64,000 nt of DNA from Peromyscus leucopus (lineage: Eukaryota; Chordata; Mammalia; Rodentia; Cricetidae). The position numbers and the translations under genes were made by a program. The notes beneath the pieces were generated by a model. That model was given only the letters and a program-made list of their open reading frames with translations, was not told the DNA's origin and made no database searches. The DNA lies in contig NC_051067.1 in NCBI RefSeq assembly GCF_004664715.2, forward strand, positions 68,900,982 to 68,964,981. The letters run 5' to 3'. Below, one piece after another: positions 37,601 to 51,134 of the stretch; position 1 is the first letter of the stretch, and each line of letters begins with the position of its first letter.

Positions 37601-38538
37601 TAAAACAGTTTAAAAGTTGCAATACTTTTTCATTGTTCAATTGCAAAAGTAATTCCACTTCCATATTATGACTTTTCTACCATGCAGAAGTTTTTCCTCT
37701 TAAATTTGTTTTCAATACAGTATAAAATGTAAAGCCTGAGATTTATATTCATATCTTTACCTTACAGTAGCAAAAAATAAGCCAAAAAGAAAACAGACTA
37801 GAAACTGGTGGCTAGTGCATGCATGAGAAATAAATTTAAGTCCACATCAAGCAGAATCTGAATTGGGAGCTATGCTTAGATTTTAAAATGCTGCTCCAAG
37901 ACTAGACTTGCATTCAGACAACAATGTGAAATAATTCTGCAATCTTTTCTGACACTTCTAAGTGTGAAGTCTAGCTACAGATTTTCTTCACAGAACTACC
38001 TAGTAAATGTCAAAAATAATTATAAATAAGTTTGTACCATTTTAGTTTGTAAGATTCTTTCAGAGGAATGCTTTGGTTTAAGTTCCAAAACAGTCCTGTG
38101 TAATACATGCTGCCAACGAAAGACACTCCTGTGGGTTTCTGCTCTGACCCACTTGGAAGCAAGCCTCTGGGAAAGAAGAACTAATCCTTATGTGAATTAA
38201 TTTTTCTGTTGCTCTCCTATTAAAATATCATTTCACCAAGGGAGTTCAAAAATGCAACTTTGGCATGAGTGATGTTATCGGTCCACTTTATGAGCAGTGC
38301 TGCTTCAAAGTATTCTGGTTCATTAGAAACAAACGTTTTGAAACTTTGTCCCTCTCCCCATTATTTCTAGAAAAGGCAGGTGCTCCTCAGTTGCCTGACA
38401 CATGTACATGAAGTGAGGTTCCTTTATGAGTCCCCTATGACCTATGGCCCATATAGTTCTGGATATCTAAGACTTGCCTGATAGGACTTGGAGATGTTTA
38501 GGACCTGATGCTTCAATAAATAAAAGTACAGTTATGCA

Positions 38539-38539
<1 letters not shown>
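37601..38539. other. Intron, nothing recognised
   Basis: AT-rich; no feature found. Confidence 0.35.

Positions 38540-38581
<42 letters not shown>
38540..38581. repeat. (AAT)n microsatellite
   Basis: About 42 bp of ATA/AAT trinucleotides without interruption. Confidence 0.95.
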
Positions 38582-38583
<2 letters not shown>

Positions 38584-38897
38584 GAGAAGGTGTTTTTTAA
38601 TTGTGCTTTATTAAATAATTTCTCAGTAAATTCCCTAGCAATACATTGATTATGGATCAAATTCATTTTTTTAAATAAGCCCAAAGAATGGCCCTTTTAC
38701 AGAGTTTGTTTTAGCTTACAACATGATATATGTGTCTTTTTGGACAAGTTAATATAGAAGCATATGCTTGCACATAGCAAAAGAGAATGCTATCATAGCC
38801 CCATTTTTATTACAGTTGCTTTAAAAAAAGACCCATATACAAATCTTAGTTAAACACCCATTCAATAATAAAGGGAAAAGGAAACGAATATATAATG
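38582..38897. other. Intron, nothing recognised
   Basis: AT-rich sequence up to the L1 target duplication. Confidence 0.35.
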
Positions 38898-40538
38898 AAA
38901 AAGAAAGATCCATCTATTTGCCTGCAAACCTCATGATGTCATTGTTTTTCTCTGCTGAGTAGTACTCCATTGTGTATATGTGCCACAATTTATTTATCCA
39001 TTCTTCAGTTGAAGGGCATCTAGGTTGTTTCCAGGTTTTGGCTATTACAAACAATGCTGATATGAACATAGCTGAGCAAGTGCTCTTGTGGTATGATTGA
39101 GCATTTCTTGGGTATATGCCCAAGAGTGGTATAGCTGGATCTTGGGGGAGATTGATTCCCAATTTTCTAAGAAAGTGCCATATTGATTTCCAAAGTGGTT
39201 GTACAAGCTTGCATTCCCACCAGCAGTGGAGGAGAGTTCCCCTAGTTCCACACCCTTTCCAGCATAAAGTGTCTTCAGTGTTTTTGATCTTAGCCATTTT
39301 TAAAGGTGTAAGGTGATATCTCAGAGTTGTTTTGATTTGCATTTCCCTGATGATTAGGGATGTTGAGCAATTCCTTAAATGTCTTTCAGCCTTTTGAGTT
39401 TCCTCTGTTGAGAATTCTGTTTAGTTCTATAGCCCATTTCTTAATTAGACTGTTGGTCGTTTTAATGTCTAATTTCTTGAGTTCCTTATATATTCTGGAA
39501 ATCAGTCCTCTGTCAGATGTGGGGTTGGTGAAGACCTTTTCCCATTCTGTAGGCTGTCACTTTGCCTTGTTGACTGTATCCTTTGCTCTACAAAAGCTTC
39601 TCAGTTTCAAGAGGTCCCATTGATTGATTGTTTCTCTCAGTGTCTGTGCTACTGTTATATTTAGATGTGATCTCCTATGCCAATGTGTTCAAGACTACTT
39701 CCTACTTTCTCTTCTAGCAGGTTCAGAGTAGCTGGATTTATGTTGAGGTCCTTGATCCACTTGGACTTAAGTTTTGTGCACGGTGACAGATATGGATCTA
39801 TTTGCAGCCTTCTACATGTTGATACCCAGTTATGCCAGCACCATTTGTTGAAGATTCTTTCTTTTTTCCATCATACACTTTTGGCTTCTGGCAATGGCCG
39901 AGAGACAGCCGGGACTGACCTACTCTGGTGATGGGATGGCCAAACACACTAATAGTTGTGCCAGAAACCCCATCCAAGGACTGAGGAATCTGGATGCAGA
40001 CATCCATGGCTAGGCCCCCGGTGGAGCGCTGGGAGTCTAATTAGTGAGAAAGAGGAGGGTTTATATGAGCGAGAATTGTTGAAACCAAGGTTGGATAAAG
40101 CACAGGGACCAATAGCCAAATGAATGGAAACACATAAACTATGAATCAAAGGCTGAGGGGCCCCCAACTGGATCAGGCCCTCTGAATAGGTGAGACAGTT
40201 GATTGGCTTGATCTGTTTGTGAGGCATCTAGGTATCAGGTCCTGGGCTCATTACATGAGTTAGCTGTTTGAAACCTGGGACTTATGCAGGGATGCTTGGC
40301 TCAATCTGGGAGGAGGGGACTGGACCTGCCTGGACTGAGTCTATCAGGTCAATCTCAGTCCTCGGGGGAGACCTTGATCTGGAGGAGGTGGGAATGGGGG
40401 GTGGGCTGGGGGGAAGGGGAGGCGGGCAGGAAGGGGGAGAACAAGGGAAACTGTGGCTGTTATGTAGAACTGAATAGTATTGTAAAATAAAATAAAATAA
40501 TAAAAAAATAAAAAAAAGAAAAAAAGAAATGTCCATCT
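38898..40538 (+). mobile_element. L1 with 5' inversion (twin priming)
   Basis: From 38916 to about 39893 the L1 ORF2 C-terminal region is on the minus strand. From about 39894 to 40520 the L1 3' untranslated region and poly-A are on the + strand. Both are enclosed by an 18-bp duplication with two mismatches (38898-38915, aaaaagaaagatccatct; 40521-40538, aaaaagaaatgtccatct). This is the classic twin-priming outcome. Confidence 0.88.
38914..39342 (-). pseudogene. L1 ORF2 C-terminal fragment
   Basis: A 142-codon open stretch on the minus strand has the L1 ORF2 C-terminal hallmarks: [19 protein letters not shown] (cysteine-rich region), [31 protein letters not shown] and NDIMRF. Upstream ORF2 sequence to 39893 is broken by stops. 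It has no start of its own and is a dead retrotransposon copy. Confidence 0.88.
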
Positions 40539-40689
40539 TTATAGTTATAAAAGTTCTTAATTTACAGGAATGTCCATTTCAACCAATTACAATTTAGGTA
40601 CAACCATTTCCTAATTGAAAACATTCACCTGATACAGACCTTAGTGTTAATGCTAAATAGCATTTGCACCCAGTTCTGCAACAAGACCC
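40539..40689. other. Intron, nothing recognised
   Basis: Short unassigned stretch after the L1. Confidence 0.35.
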
Positions 40690-40840
40690 CTGGGTACTCA
40701 CTTGCTCTCTGTTTCTTAACTGAAAGCAAGTGACATAATATTTTTTTGCCTTAGTTTTCTTACCTATAAATTACCAATGATGATTCTCCTATCTCATAGT
40801 GTGCACATGAGGATTCAATTACTAATTCTCAACAAACCAT
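40690..40840 (+). repeat. MIR SINE fragment, sense
   Basis: GCCTTAGTTTTCTTACCTAT followed by ATGATTCTCCTATCTCATAG and GAGGATTCAATTACTAA matches the 3' half of MIR in order, with heavy divergence. Confidence 0.6.
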
Positions 40841-41148
40841 AAAAGGCTTATTTGATGACTTAATAGTTGTTAGCTGAAAATGGTATACAAACAACAGCAA
40901 AAGGCTAAGAATTGTTTTAGTAGTGAAAAATTCTATATCAACACTCACAGTCTGCTTCTCCTCAAACCACCAATTTCCACATGCTTAGCAAATATCTCTT
41001 GATTACTGAGGTTGAAGAAAGTTCTGCAAGATTCAGTATGTATCTCTTCATAGCAGGGTTGAATGTGTGTTCCTTAATGTTCCGGCAACTGGATTTTTAA
41101 ATTTCCCATTTTATTGTATCATTCTTGATTCTTACCACCACCACCACC

Positions 41149-41199
<51 letters not shown>

Positions 41200-42672
41200 T
41201 CCTAGTGTGTTATCTCTGGATAGTTTATTTCTAGAACCTCTCTGTAACCTGCCTCCAAGACACCAATTAACCTAGGTTCTCAGGGTAAAAATCCAACAGT
41301 TCTATAAATTATTCCATTTTCTTCAGAAAATATAAAAATCCAAGTGAGTCATTCCCAGTTTCCGTTCAGGAAAAAGGAAAGAGAATATTTAGGGAACAGA
41401 AAATATTTCCTGACTATTCCTGGAAAAGCAACTGATCTGAAGTGAAAACAGGTGGCATGATGATCATCCCTGCATCATCCTTGATTAACCCTGAAATTGG
41501 GAGATCATAAAGCAGTGATTGCTGCATAAAAGCTTCACAAATAAATAATTCTATATACAGAACCCAGTAGAATTTGATGTTGAAACATAATTTGTATATT
41601 CTCTTTAAGTGGTAAGTTCTGTTTCTGCTCAATGTATGAGCTGCATTATTTTAAAATAAATATTAGAGTAGAGGAAAATGATGCCTAGCGGAAAAAGTAA
41701 ATATCTCACCCCATTAAAAGAATTAGAAATGACTTTTACTTTTAATAATGAACAGCTACAGAGTTTATGACTTTATAATATAAGGATAAACAAAGTGAGG
41801 TTTATAAGTGGAAGGTGGAGGAGTGGAAGAACAAATGAAAATGTATCTACAGAGACTATTTGTACAAATTTTGATAAAGTATGAAAATTAAGAATTGACC
41901 AAATTCCTTTTTTCAAGGATTTTTATTCTGGTGGCAGATCAAAGTACTTAAAGTAACGTCCAGTGTTGTGCCATTCAGTGATGACAGGTATCATAAATGA
42001 CATAAAAAAGTGATAAAGAATTACTACCCTGACAAGAGTAGTAAGAAACACTCAATTTGAAGGTTGCAGTTGGTCAAAGCCTAAATAAAATTAGAAGTCA
42101 ACCATGAAGACATTTAGGGATGTCTTGAGATGGGCAGATTTAACTAAATACCTTGCTAGAGCAGAATAATGGTAGAGATTAGTTATGGTCCATGGTGTAC
42201 AAAATTTTGTCCTTCAAAATCAATGCTTGCTGTGTACAAATATACTCTTCCAGCAATGGGAATAAACAAAGAGATGCTAGAGGGAAATGTCTTAAGTGTA
42301 ATTTTGGCTCTGTAGAAGGCTGATCAAATCTCATAAAGTTTGTCCTCATTTAACTGTTGGAAATAAAGATAGGACATACTCTATAGGCTAGATTTGAGAA
42401 TATAACAAATCAATATATACCATGTGCATTCAGCATTAATATTTCATGTTAACTACTACAACAATGTTAAATGATTGACAACATTACCATTATTATCACC
42501 ATAAGTTTAAATTAATCCCCACAAACTCTAAAAGCAAAGTTACATATAAATTACCCTATTAGCCAGATTGGTTATCCTTCAAATACTTAATTGTAGCTTC
42601 CCTTTCTTAGGCTACTCCTAAAAAATCACATTGATTACCTGGAGATAAAAAGCCACTACCTAGCAGGTGATA
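40841..42672. other. Intron with an (ACC)n(AC)n microsatellite
   Basis: The compound repeat covers 41134-41198. The rest is AT-rich without recognised features. Confidence 0.45.
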
Positions 42673-43046
42673 TGTAGATGGAGAGTTTCTCTCCAGCTCG
42701 TGCCAAGTCCTGGCAGTCCCACAGCCCACTTATAAAATAAACACACAGACTCTTATTTAAACTGTTTGGCCTAATGGCTCAGACTTATAGCTATCTAGTT
42801 CTTACATCTTAAATTAACCCATTTCTATTCATCTATACCTTGACACATGGTTCGTGGCTTACCAGTATCTTATATGTTGGTAATCATGGCAGTGGCTGGC
42901 AGCATCTCCTGACTCAGCCTTCCACCTTCCCGAATTCTCCTCTCTCCTTGTCCCGCCTATACTTCCTGCCTGGCTACTGGCCAATCAGTGTTTTATCTAT
43001 TAACCAATCAGAGCAACACATTTAACATACAAAACATCCCACAGCA
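42673..43046 (-). mobile_element. Solo LTR (TGCTGTGGGATG family), antisense
   Basis: On the minus strand it begins TGCTGTGGGATGTTTTGTAT and ends in TCTACA. The + strand has ACCAATCAGAGCAACACATT and CCCGCCTATACTTCCTGCC, as in the copies at 34372 and 61731. I see no clean target duplication. Confidence 0.8.
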
Positions 43047-43639
43047 GTGTATATCTGGTGGCCAGTATGAAATGATTACAAAGTTTTCTGAGTCCAGTAA
43101 AACAGGAGAGTCAACCATGTAATGGGTTCCAGGAAATGAATATATTACAACCTAAGGTGATGAGGAACAATCCAAGCCTAGGATTCATGGCAAACTGGAC
43201 CACCACTGCCAGGGAAAGCTGTCTAGCACTGATGGAGACTCATTCTAATTGCACATTCACAAATTGTCCCACAACTGGCAGTCAGGGGAGTAGAGTCTAC
43301 CTTTGGCTTTATTTTCTGGGGAAAAGGACACACTTGGACAACAGTATACCAGAATACTTGAGAAACCAGAGATGAAGCATGGGAAGTTCCAGCCCCTTCT
43401 CTCCTAACTTAGCATGATGCATTCTCAGCACCTTCTTCAGTTATCAGAGCTGAAAGCAAGGGAGTGGGGAGAACAGGGATGCCCTATGGCCACCAAGAAT
43501 AATCTACAAAAAAATTGTCCAAGACTGCAAAAGCTCTCAAAGGAAAATCTGGTATCAGATATATCAGTGTTTCTTGAAGAGGCATGATTTGTAGTATTAG
43601 CTCAAGTCTTCTAAGATGATGCAAATCCAAGCTTTTTTT
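43047..43639. other. Intron, nothing recognised
   Basis: No clear feature. The open frame at 43136-43375 has no recognisable domain or splice signals. Confidence 0.35.
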
Positions 43640-44215
43640 TAAGAAATTTTTTTATTCATTTTATGTACCATCCATAGATCCCCCTCTCATTCCCCTTCCC
43701 ACCCCCACAGCCTTTCCACCTGACCCACCCCCATCCCAACTTTCAAAAGGGAAGAGCTCCCATGGGGAGTCAGCAAAGCCTGGTACATTCAATTGAGGCA
43801 GGTCTAAGTCACTCCCCGCTGCATCAAGGCTGAGCAAGACGTCCCACCATAGGTAATGGGCTCCAGAAAGCCAGAGACAGATCCTGATCCCCTGTTTCAG
43901 GGGCTCCTCAAACAGACCAAGCTATACAACTGTCTCTCCTATGCAGAGGGCCTAGTCCAGGCCTATGCAGGTTCCACAGTTGTTGGTCTAAAGTTCATGA
44001 GTTCCTACAAACTTGGTTCAGTTGTCTCTGTAGATTTCCCCATAATGATCTTGACCCTCCTTGATCATATAATCCATCTTTCCTATCTTTGACTGGACCC
44101 CCTGAGCTTGGCCTGGTGCTTGGCTATGGATCTCTGCCTCTGCTTCCATCAGTTACTAGATGAAGGCTCTATGATGACAGTTAGGTAACTCACCAATCCG
44201 ATTACTGGGCCAGGC
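43640..44215 (-). mobile_element. L1 fragment (Lx-like), antisense
   Basis: The run through AAGGGAAGAGCTCCCATGGG, GGGCTCCAGAAAGCCAGAG, CAGAGGGCCTAGTCCAGGCC, CCCCATAATGATCTTGACCC and TGAAGGCTCTATGATGACAG is a widespread rodent L1-derived segment. I recall it as Lx-type. Confidence 0.6.
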
Positions 44216-46620
44216 TTAATTTTTCAACATTCAAGTAATCTTCCTTGTTAGAGTTGCCTTATCTTTAGACTAAGAAAACAATCTAGTAAGAGGATGGATG
44301 CAAAAATTTAACTCGAGCCAAATCCAGGTCCTAAACGTTTTGGTTTTGCTAGTGGTGGTGATGATGGAATTGCTTTTCTTGAAACAGTGTTTCAATATGT
44401 AGCACAAGCTGGTCTTGAACATAGTGCTACTGATTAATGAATACCATATTATTTAGAGTTTATTACTATATATGACAGAGATATTTATTGTTCAGAAAAT
44501 ACTTTCAACCATATCTCATCTTCAGTTAGAGGACTCCCTATGAGTAAAATCTTGTAAGCTTGCTGTAACAACTAGTATATGTTAATGGAGAAATGAAACT
44601 TTGAAATCTTGGCTGTGAACCCCATTGCTATCAATTCATTTTACTCAAGTTGTTTTATTCAAATATAGCTATCTTTCTAGATCTTGCCTGTGTATCAAGA
44701 AGACCTCATGACAAGTTCAAGGTCTACTGGTACTAGTCTCCTTCAGTTTACAGAACTTCCTTAGAGTTTTTGGATATTGAAAAGATTAGTGAATAAAACT
44801 GGTTTTCAAAACTTGTGCATTATATTTAAGTAAAATATAACTTAACCGATCCTGTCAAAAATGCAATGCTATTTCTTGTATAATATAGGGGGACATTATT
44901 TATGGTTAAAACAGTTACAAAGCCATTTTGTACAAAGAGCTGTGTTTGATAGTGAGCTGTCAAGCATTGCGATCTGGATGTGCAAGCACAATTACTGCCT
45001 GCAAGGTCCCATTCTAAGGACTGTTGTTGCTTAATGAATGAATGAAGAAATGGCATATGAGTAATTAATCCTTTATAGTTTTATTCAGTGTAAAGATGTC
45101 AGCAGAGAGTAAGTTATCTTCAGATTTAATCATCTGTGTTAATAAAGGGCTTTTAGCACCCTCAGTTCTACACTGTGAGGAAAGATTTGGGGTGCACACA
45201 GTTGACTCTAATGTAATTCTGAACTAAGAGGTGGGGCTAGACTTTGTGGCATCTACCTTCTGTCCCAGTCACTGGCAGCTGTGCCCTCACCTGCCTTTAC
45301 TGCTGGATTTTGTTTGAGACTGGAAGCAGGAGGCCACGTGGTTAGCATCAAACTTCCTCATTGTTCATCTGAAGACTTAGAGTCGTACTTTTTACTTTCT
45401 CTAAAATCAGAAAATCATTCTTAATCCTGGCCCAGAGCCATATTGTAAACAGAGGACTATTTGATTGAGTCCAGGGTATCTTTAATCAGCTATTTTAAAT
45501 TAAAACAAAATCAAGACCATGGATGGGTCTAATTAGTTTAATATTGTATTCAAGTCAACCATTTGTAGCATACTGAGACAATATCAGATATTACTTTATC
45601 TTTCAATTGAGAAAAATTAGCATTTTAATGTTAAAAGATCTACATTTGAAGATGTAATTTATGGATATCATAATCACAAATGAAATATTATAATTAATGT
45701 TATTATATTTGATTATAATCAAAGCCCAGTGATATGACTTAGTTCATTTGTAATATTAAGAAAAAATAATTACTTGAGCAGATATTTTAGTAAGACTTAA
45801 ACAGCCCTTGAAACAGCCCTAGGTTCAAATGAAGGCACTGTAAATCTGAATGCTAACATTAGCCTCAGTCTGTGTAATTTCTAATTAGAAACTGTTTCAG
45901 TTCTAATGAACTACTCCACACACTATTGAATCAGTCTGACCATAGACAACACCATGCTTCAATGTTTGTTGGACTGTATTTTATTCAAAATAAGACTGAT
46001 GTTTTCAGTAAAATTTTCACTTTATGCTCGTGCATTTTTTTTCATTTCTCATTATTCAATTGTAAGATGTGCTCCCCAGTCCTGAAATATTTGTGTGGAT
46101 GTTTACACTATAGAAGAAATTTAAACTCGGGGTGTACATCAAAACTAATGTGAAATCCTAGAAGACTATGTCACAAGACCACACATGGTGAAACAAGTTA
46201 CAATAAAATCTCTTTGTATTTCTTTATATGCATATATTAAGCCAGATCTACCATTCACATTTTATTTTGCTATTTTTCTATTACTATTGTATTTTATAGA
46301 ATATACATACACACAGCATCTTTATAATTACAAATACTTTGTTTTTTTTGATTAATATGAGAAGTCGGCTTATGGGAATACAGGTTTGGGACAAGTTTCT
46401 ATAGTCAAAGGAAGAAAAGTCATGCGACACAATTGCTAAACCATCATTTAAAATATGAAGATGACTAAAGTACTAAAATAACCAGTGCATAGAAGAACTT
46501 CAGAAAATTTATTACTCTAAAAAGCATGGTGTATGAGAAACACAGACTTTGTTGAGGAGTAATATAAATATGGGTAAAGGCTGTGGAATTATAGACTATG
46601 GGTTTGTAGTCTCCCAAAGC
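44216..46620. other. Intron with a possible old B1 trace
   Basis: The segment at about 44378-44437 (TTGAAACAGTGTTTCAATAT, AGCTGGTCTTGAAC) may be an ancient antisense B1. The rest is AT-rich and unassigned. Confidence 0.35.
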
Positions 46621-46945
46621 CTAGAGAGATGGGACTAGAGATTGACTCAGTTGATAAAAGCATTGACGACCCAAGCTTATATTTCCAGAACCTACAAAGA
46701 GCCAGTACAGCTCAAGCATCTGTCATCTAGTAGACCCTCAGGCAATGGGAGGCAGACCTAGGAGAACCTCCAGAAGCTCACAGACCAGCCTCCTGGGTTG
46801 TATGATAGCAAAGAGACCCTATCTTCAATGAAGTGGACAGACAAGGGCAGACATACAGAGGCTATCCTTTGACCTCCACATATGTGCTGCCACACATGCA
46901 TGCCTTCATTAATACTCATATCCCCCCCCAACACACACACGTGTA
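46621..46945 (+). mobile_element. B4-like SINE, sense
   Basis: A tRNA-like head (AGAGAGATGGGACTAGAGA, ACTCAGTTGATAAAAGC), a B1-like middle (GGGAGGCAGACCTAGGAG), and a tail with CTTTGACCTCCACATATGTG and CCAACACACACACG match the B4 layout. Confidence 0.6.
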
Positions 46946-47480
46946 CATACTAAAAATATGACTAGGGAGAGCATCTGGCAATGAAATAGTACTTCTGTAA
47001 GTTGGTGTGTGGAGTAAGAGAGCAAAGGATGCAGGTAAGGGCTGAACTGAACAGTTCTGGATTCCTTTGTGAGAACTTAATCATGTGCTTTATTTCAGTG
47101 CGGTGCCTCAGAACTACTCACATCACAGTGAGACTGAGTAATGCTCGAATCAACACAGACTCTGAGCTCTGCTACACTGACACAGTTTTCTTATTGGTTT
47201 GTGGGATATGAGTTTTGTTGTTTTATAAAAATGTGTATTGTATAAATACCATTGAAGCCAACAAAGGAAACTATTAATACTACATACTGAACAATAAATA
47301 GGTACCAAGAGCAGATTAGCTCTAGTGCATATGTGATCTCATTTATAGAGGCTGAATACAGAACGGTGTCTTTGAAGGGTTTGAACCAAATGAATCACAC
47401 AAATTGCCTCGAGAATTGCCTCAAAGGAGCTGGAGAATGAAGTGTTTTAGATTGTTGATTAAAAGGTCAGAGAGAAGCTC
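46946..47480. other. Intron, nothing recognised
   Basis: A short segment after TTTATTTCAG at 47098 looks open, but it has no MAM or LDLa signature. Confidence 0.35.
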
Positions 47481-47581
47481 AGGGAAAGGAAAGGAAAGAA
47501 AGAAAGAAAGGAAGGAAGGAAGGAAGGAAGGAAGGAAGGAAGGAAGGAAGGAAGGAAGGAAGGAAGGAAGAAAGAAAGAAA
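47481..47581. repeat. (GGAA)n / (GAAA)n microsatellite
   Basis: About 100 bp of purine tetranucleotides, GGAA in the middle and GAAA at the ends. Confidence 0.95.
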
Positions 47582-49739
47582 CTAAATGTGGTTTATATTT
47601 CTTTCCACTAGCTTAATCTTATGTTTGGAGTCTTTCTGCACTTTCACAATAATTGCGGGAATCTTGATTTTAATTAGGTCTACTCTAATTACAAATAACA
47701 TCAAGCATGAGGACAGTTTACTTAAGGACACAGGGAATCTCAAGAACCCGAGATCAGAAATGAAGACCAGCTTCAGGATGATATTAAAATCAGACACCAA
47801 AAAGTGAGACTGAAGTAAACTGTAGTTTTTAGGTGCATCTTGTCTCTTTGGGCCACATTATCCTGCCCATCTACTGTGTGGCCACTTTCTGAAAGCAGAT
47901 GTCTGCTTTACCATTTACATACCGAAAAGATGACTGAACAGAATTAAAGTGCTGGACATATTGCTTCAGCCTGCTTCCCTTATAGTTATACATTCAAATG
48001 GACCTATCTTGGGTTCGAGAAATCTCACAGTAGTTAACTGGAGTTAGCTAACAGTAAACATGCCTGCTCGAACTCCATCCTATCAATGACAGGATGCAAG
48101 GTGTGCAAGCAGCTTGTGTTTTGTTGCAGTATCCTGATGCTTCCTATGGGGTATTTTTCAAATACAGACTTACCAATTGTGACTCCAAAACCTCTGTCAC
48201 CTTCATTGTAGATTGAGGTGATGCACTTCAGAGTGTTATCTATCTGCTCTGCTTAGCCAGGCACCAACATCAGGAATGGCTACTATACCATGGAGATTAC
48301 TAACATCACCCAACTGGCAAATCATAAATCTATTTTTTACAGAATCTACAATAAATGCTGTTTCCCACATCCCCACATCTCCTATTTTTTCTTACTAAAC
48401 CTAGGAATTCCCCCTGTGGTTGCCCATGAGTGTATTGTCTCCCTTCTCTTGGGATCGGTGAGCATGATAAACCATCTTCAGTGGCAGTCAGTCACTCCCC
48501 CCACCTGCTGCCCTCACTGAATCTTCCAAAACTGATGTTAAAATGCAAGCCAAAATAAGCTCATTGAAAATGTCTTCTTAGCATGTTGCATCATGCATTC
48601 AAACAAATATTATCGCAAGGCATTTTATAAATAAGTGGTGAAGGATGTTTTCCAGATATGCTGATTATTCTAGTAGCTGGTCAGCACAATGTTTATCTAA
48701 AAAAAATATTGAAAGGAACTTGAACAGCAAAGTGGGACTAGAGTGTGGATGAGAACATGAAATATGGTGGGAGCGATGATTAATCGGAATAAATGCTTAG
48801 CTCAATCATACGGATCCTCTCTAGCTATCTGGACAGACTAAGGTGGGAAAAGAATCAAAAAGACTGTGTCAGCAGCCTCTGAAACTGGTTTGTTAAAGCT
48901 GTTGCATATCCATTATACTTACACTGAATGAACCAAAGTTTACTTGCTTGACCAAACCATAAGTAAATATGTTTATTTAAAATCACTTTTGTTACTAGGG
49001 AAGAGAAAACAGATGTTTTCATTAAACACCAAGTAGCACCACAGCTTTCCAGAAGGCAATCTGTGAGGTTGAGAATATGTAACAGTCTAACATATCCAGC
49101 TATCCCTGGTTAGCCACTAGATTTTGGTTCCAGGAACCCCCAGGGATACCAAAATCCATGTATGCTCATGCCTTTCATTCAAGATGGCACAGTGTGTTCA
49201 CACTACCTGGATATGTCTTCCATGCACTGTAAATCACCTCTAGATTACCTGTTCTTAATGCAATGCAAATGCTATGTAAACGATTACATGACATTGTTTA
49301 GGAAATGATGACAAAACAGCAAGTCCTATACATGTTCAGTACAGATGTGGATATTTTCCAAGACTGAATATGTGGATCTAGAGCATGTAGGGATGGAAAA
49401 CCAACTGTATTGTCTAAGAAAGAAAATCTCCAATCTGCTCCATTTCTGTCTGTCTATGAGGATTGATTACTTCTTGCTTCTCCACAGACTTTGGGGATTA
49501 TCATATCTCTATAGCTCCAAGTAAACATCTTTCTTATAGTTTTGCCACTTCTAGAAGGACATCTTTTTTATTTCAAAAAAATAATTTATTTCTTTCAATC
49601 CTTACAAACAGTGGTATTTGTGCACTTTATAACAAGACGTTTTCCTAATAGCCTAGACAAAATAGATCATTGTTTTATCCCTCTATGATTAACACTGAGA
49701 TTAGATCATGTCATTAAAAATTCTATCCCTGTTATGGGC
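47582..49739. other. Intron, mostly unassigned
   Basis: A possible decayed LTR lies at 48360-48610 (GCAAGCCAAAATAAGCTC near 48546), but it is too weak to name. Confidence 0.35.
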
Positions 49740-50090
49740 CATTTTTTTCATGAGATTTGCTAATTCATCCTTTACTGAACATTTCTGTGATGCTATTGGT
49801 CTTTTTGCACTTGAGTTACCCAGGGGTGGGTGGTCCTGAGTGCTATATAAGCAGGTTTATAAGCATGCATGAAAGCAAGCCATGAGAAACAAGCCCATAA
49901 CTAGTGATTCTTTATGGCCTCTGCTCCTATTCATGCCTCCAGGTGTCTGGTCCAAGTTCCTGTCCTGGGTTCCCTCATTGATGGACTAATAAATAAATCC
50001 TTCCCTTCCCAAGCTATTTTTGGTCATGATGTTTTTACCATAGCAATAACTATGGCAGCTAATTAATATACTTATCTTCATGTTTAAATG
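49740..50090 (+). repeat. MaLR-type LTR, sense, old
   Basis: It shows CTATATAAGCAGGTTTATAA (TATA-like), GCCTCCAGGTGTCTGGTCC, GGACTAATAAATAAATCCTTCCC (polyadenylation region, two overlapping blocks) and CATAGCAATAACTATGGCAG. This order fits rodent MT/ORR1-type LTRs. Confidence 0.6.
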
Positions 50091-51095
50091 TGTGTATTAG
50101 TTTACTATGATTGCTATAATAAAAACAAAAATAAAAACAAAAACTCAGTCTAGTCAGCTTAAACTCTAGAAATATATTTTCTTAGTTCAACAGGCTGACA
50201 GCCCAAGATAACAGCACATTTGTATCTTTTTGAGACCTCTCCCCACAGTTACTGTTATCCACCTCTATCCACTTTCCCATCCCCTTTCCCCTTGCACACT
50301 TCTTGGCATTTCTTCCCTCCTCTGATGAGGGTACAGGCCAGCCTGCATCAGAGTCCTAACCTAATGTCCTCAGCTTAACCTAATCACGTCTCTGAAATCT
50401 CAACCTCCAAACAGAGGTGCATGAATTGCAGCCTTCTCGTGTGATCTCATTCACCCCACAGGAGACTCTTACTAATCACTCCCATTGTGCTGTTTATTAC
50501 CCACAACCCACTGCAGGATCTCAGCTCTTTGATTACAGCAATCTTTTGCTTACCAAAGGCCTAAAATACAAGAGGACTGCTGCAGGCAGTGTGGGTGTGC
50601 CAAAGAGAAGTCATGAGTGCTTCTTAAATATGAAAAACAGAAAGAAAGAAAAAAATCACATGTTGAGGTTACTGAGATCTACAGTGTAATACTATGAAGG
50701 ATGGCACAGCAAGATTATCTTTATTAAAAAATATGTTTTTTATTTTATGTATCATTAGCTATTGTTAATCTCTTAATATGCCAAAAACATTGATTAAAAA
50801 CATCATACAGATTTCTGCATAAGAAAGACATAGTATATTTAGAGTTTCCATACCTTCAAATATTCATTATGGATCTTGGAATATATATTTTCAAGTAAGG
50901 GGACATTAGTGTAATTATTCATTTTAAGGTATTGTACCTAAATATTGAACTATTTGCTGTATAAAGTGGTTGAGACATCAAAATATAAATTTTTAAGAAG
51001 AAACACAATCCAGTTGTCAATAATGGTACAATGCTCAAATTTAGATTAATTACTTGTATTTGTCTGATTTTAATTATGTTCTTATTATCTATATT
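50091..51095. other. Intron with an old unclassified repeat
   Basis: 50100-50410 (TTTACTATGATTGCTATAAT, then AACCTAATCACGTCTCTGAA) resembles an old mammalian repeat like that at 37300. The rest is unassigned. Confidence 0.3.
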
Positions 51096-51096
51096 G

Positions 51097-51134
<38 letters not shown>
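51097..51134. repeat. (GAT)n microsatellite
   Basis: About 38 bp of GAT repeats abutting the decayed B1 that follows, where a T-rich tail would be expected. Confidence 0.9.

Noticed and set aside
38914..39342. A conserved-looking 142-codon protein on the minus strand
   Set aside because: It is the L1 ORF2 C-terminus, not a host gene.
47098..47211. Acceptor-like TTTATTTCAG followed by an open stretch
   Set aside because: The peptide has no MAM or LDLa features and lacks a suitable donor in phase 1; it lies between two exons whose phases already match directly.
47481..47581. Tandem GGAA units, considered as a CRISPR-like or coding repeat
   Set aside because: Simple tetranucleotide microsatellite without spacers; the Lys/Glu/Gly frame is a by-product.
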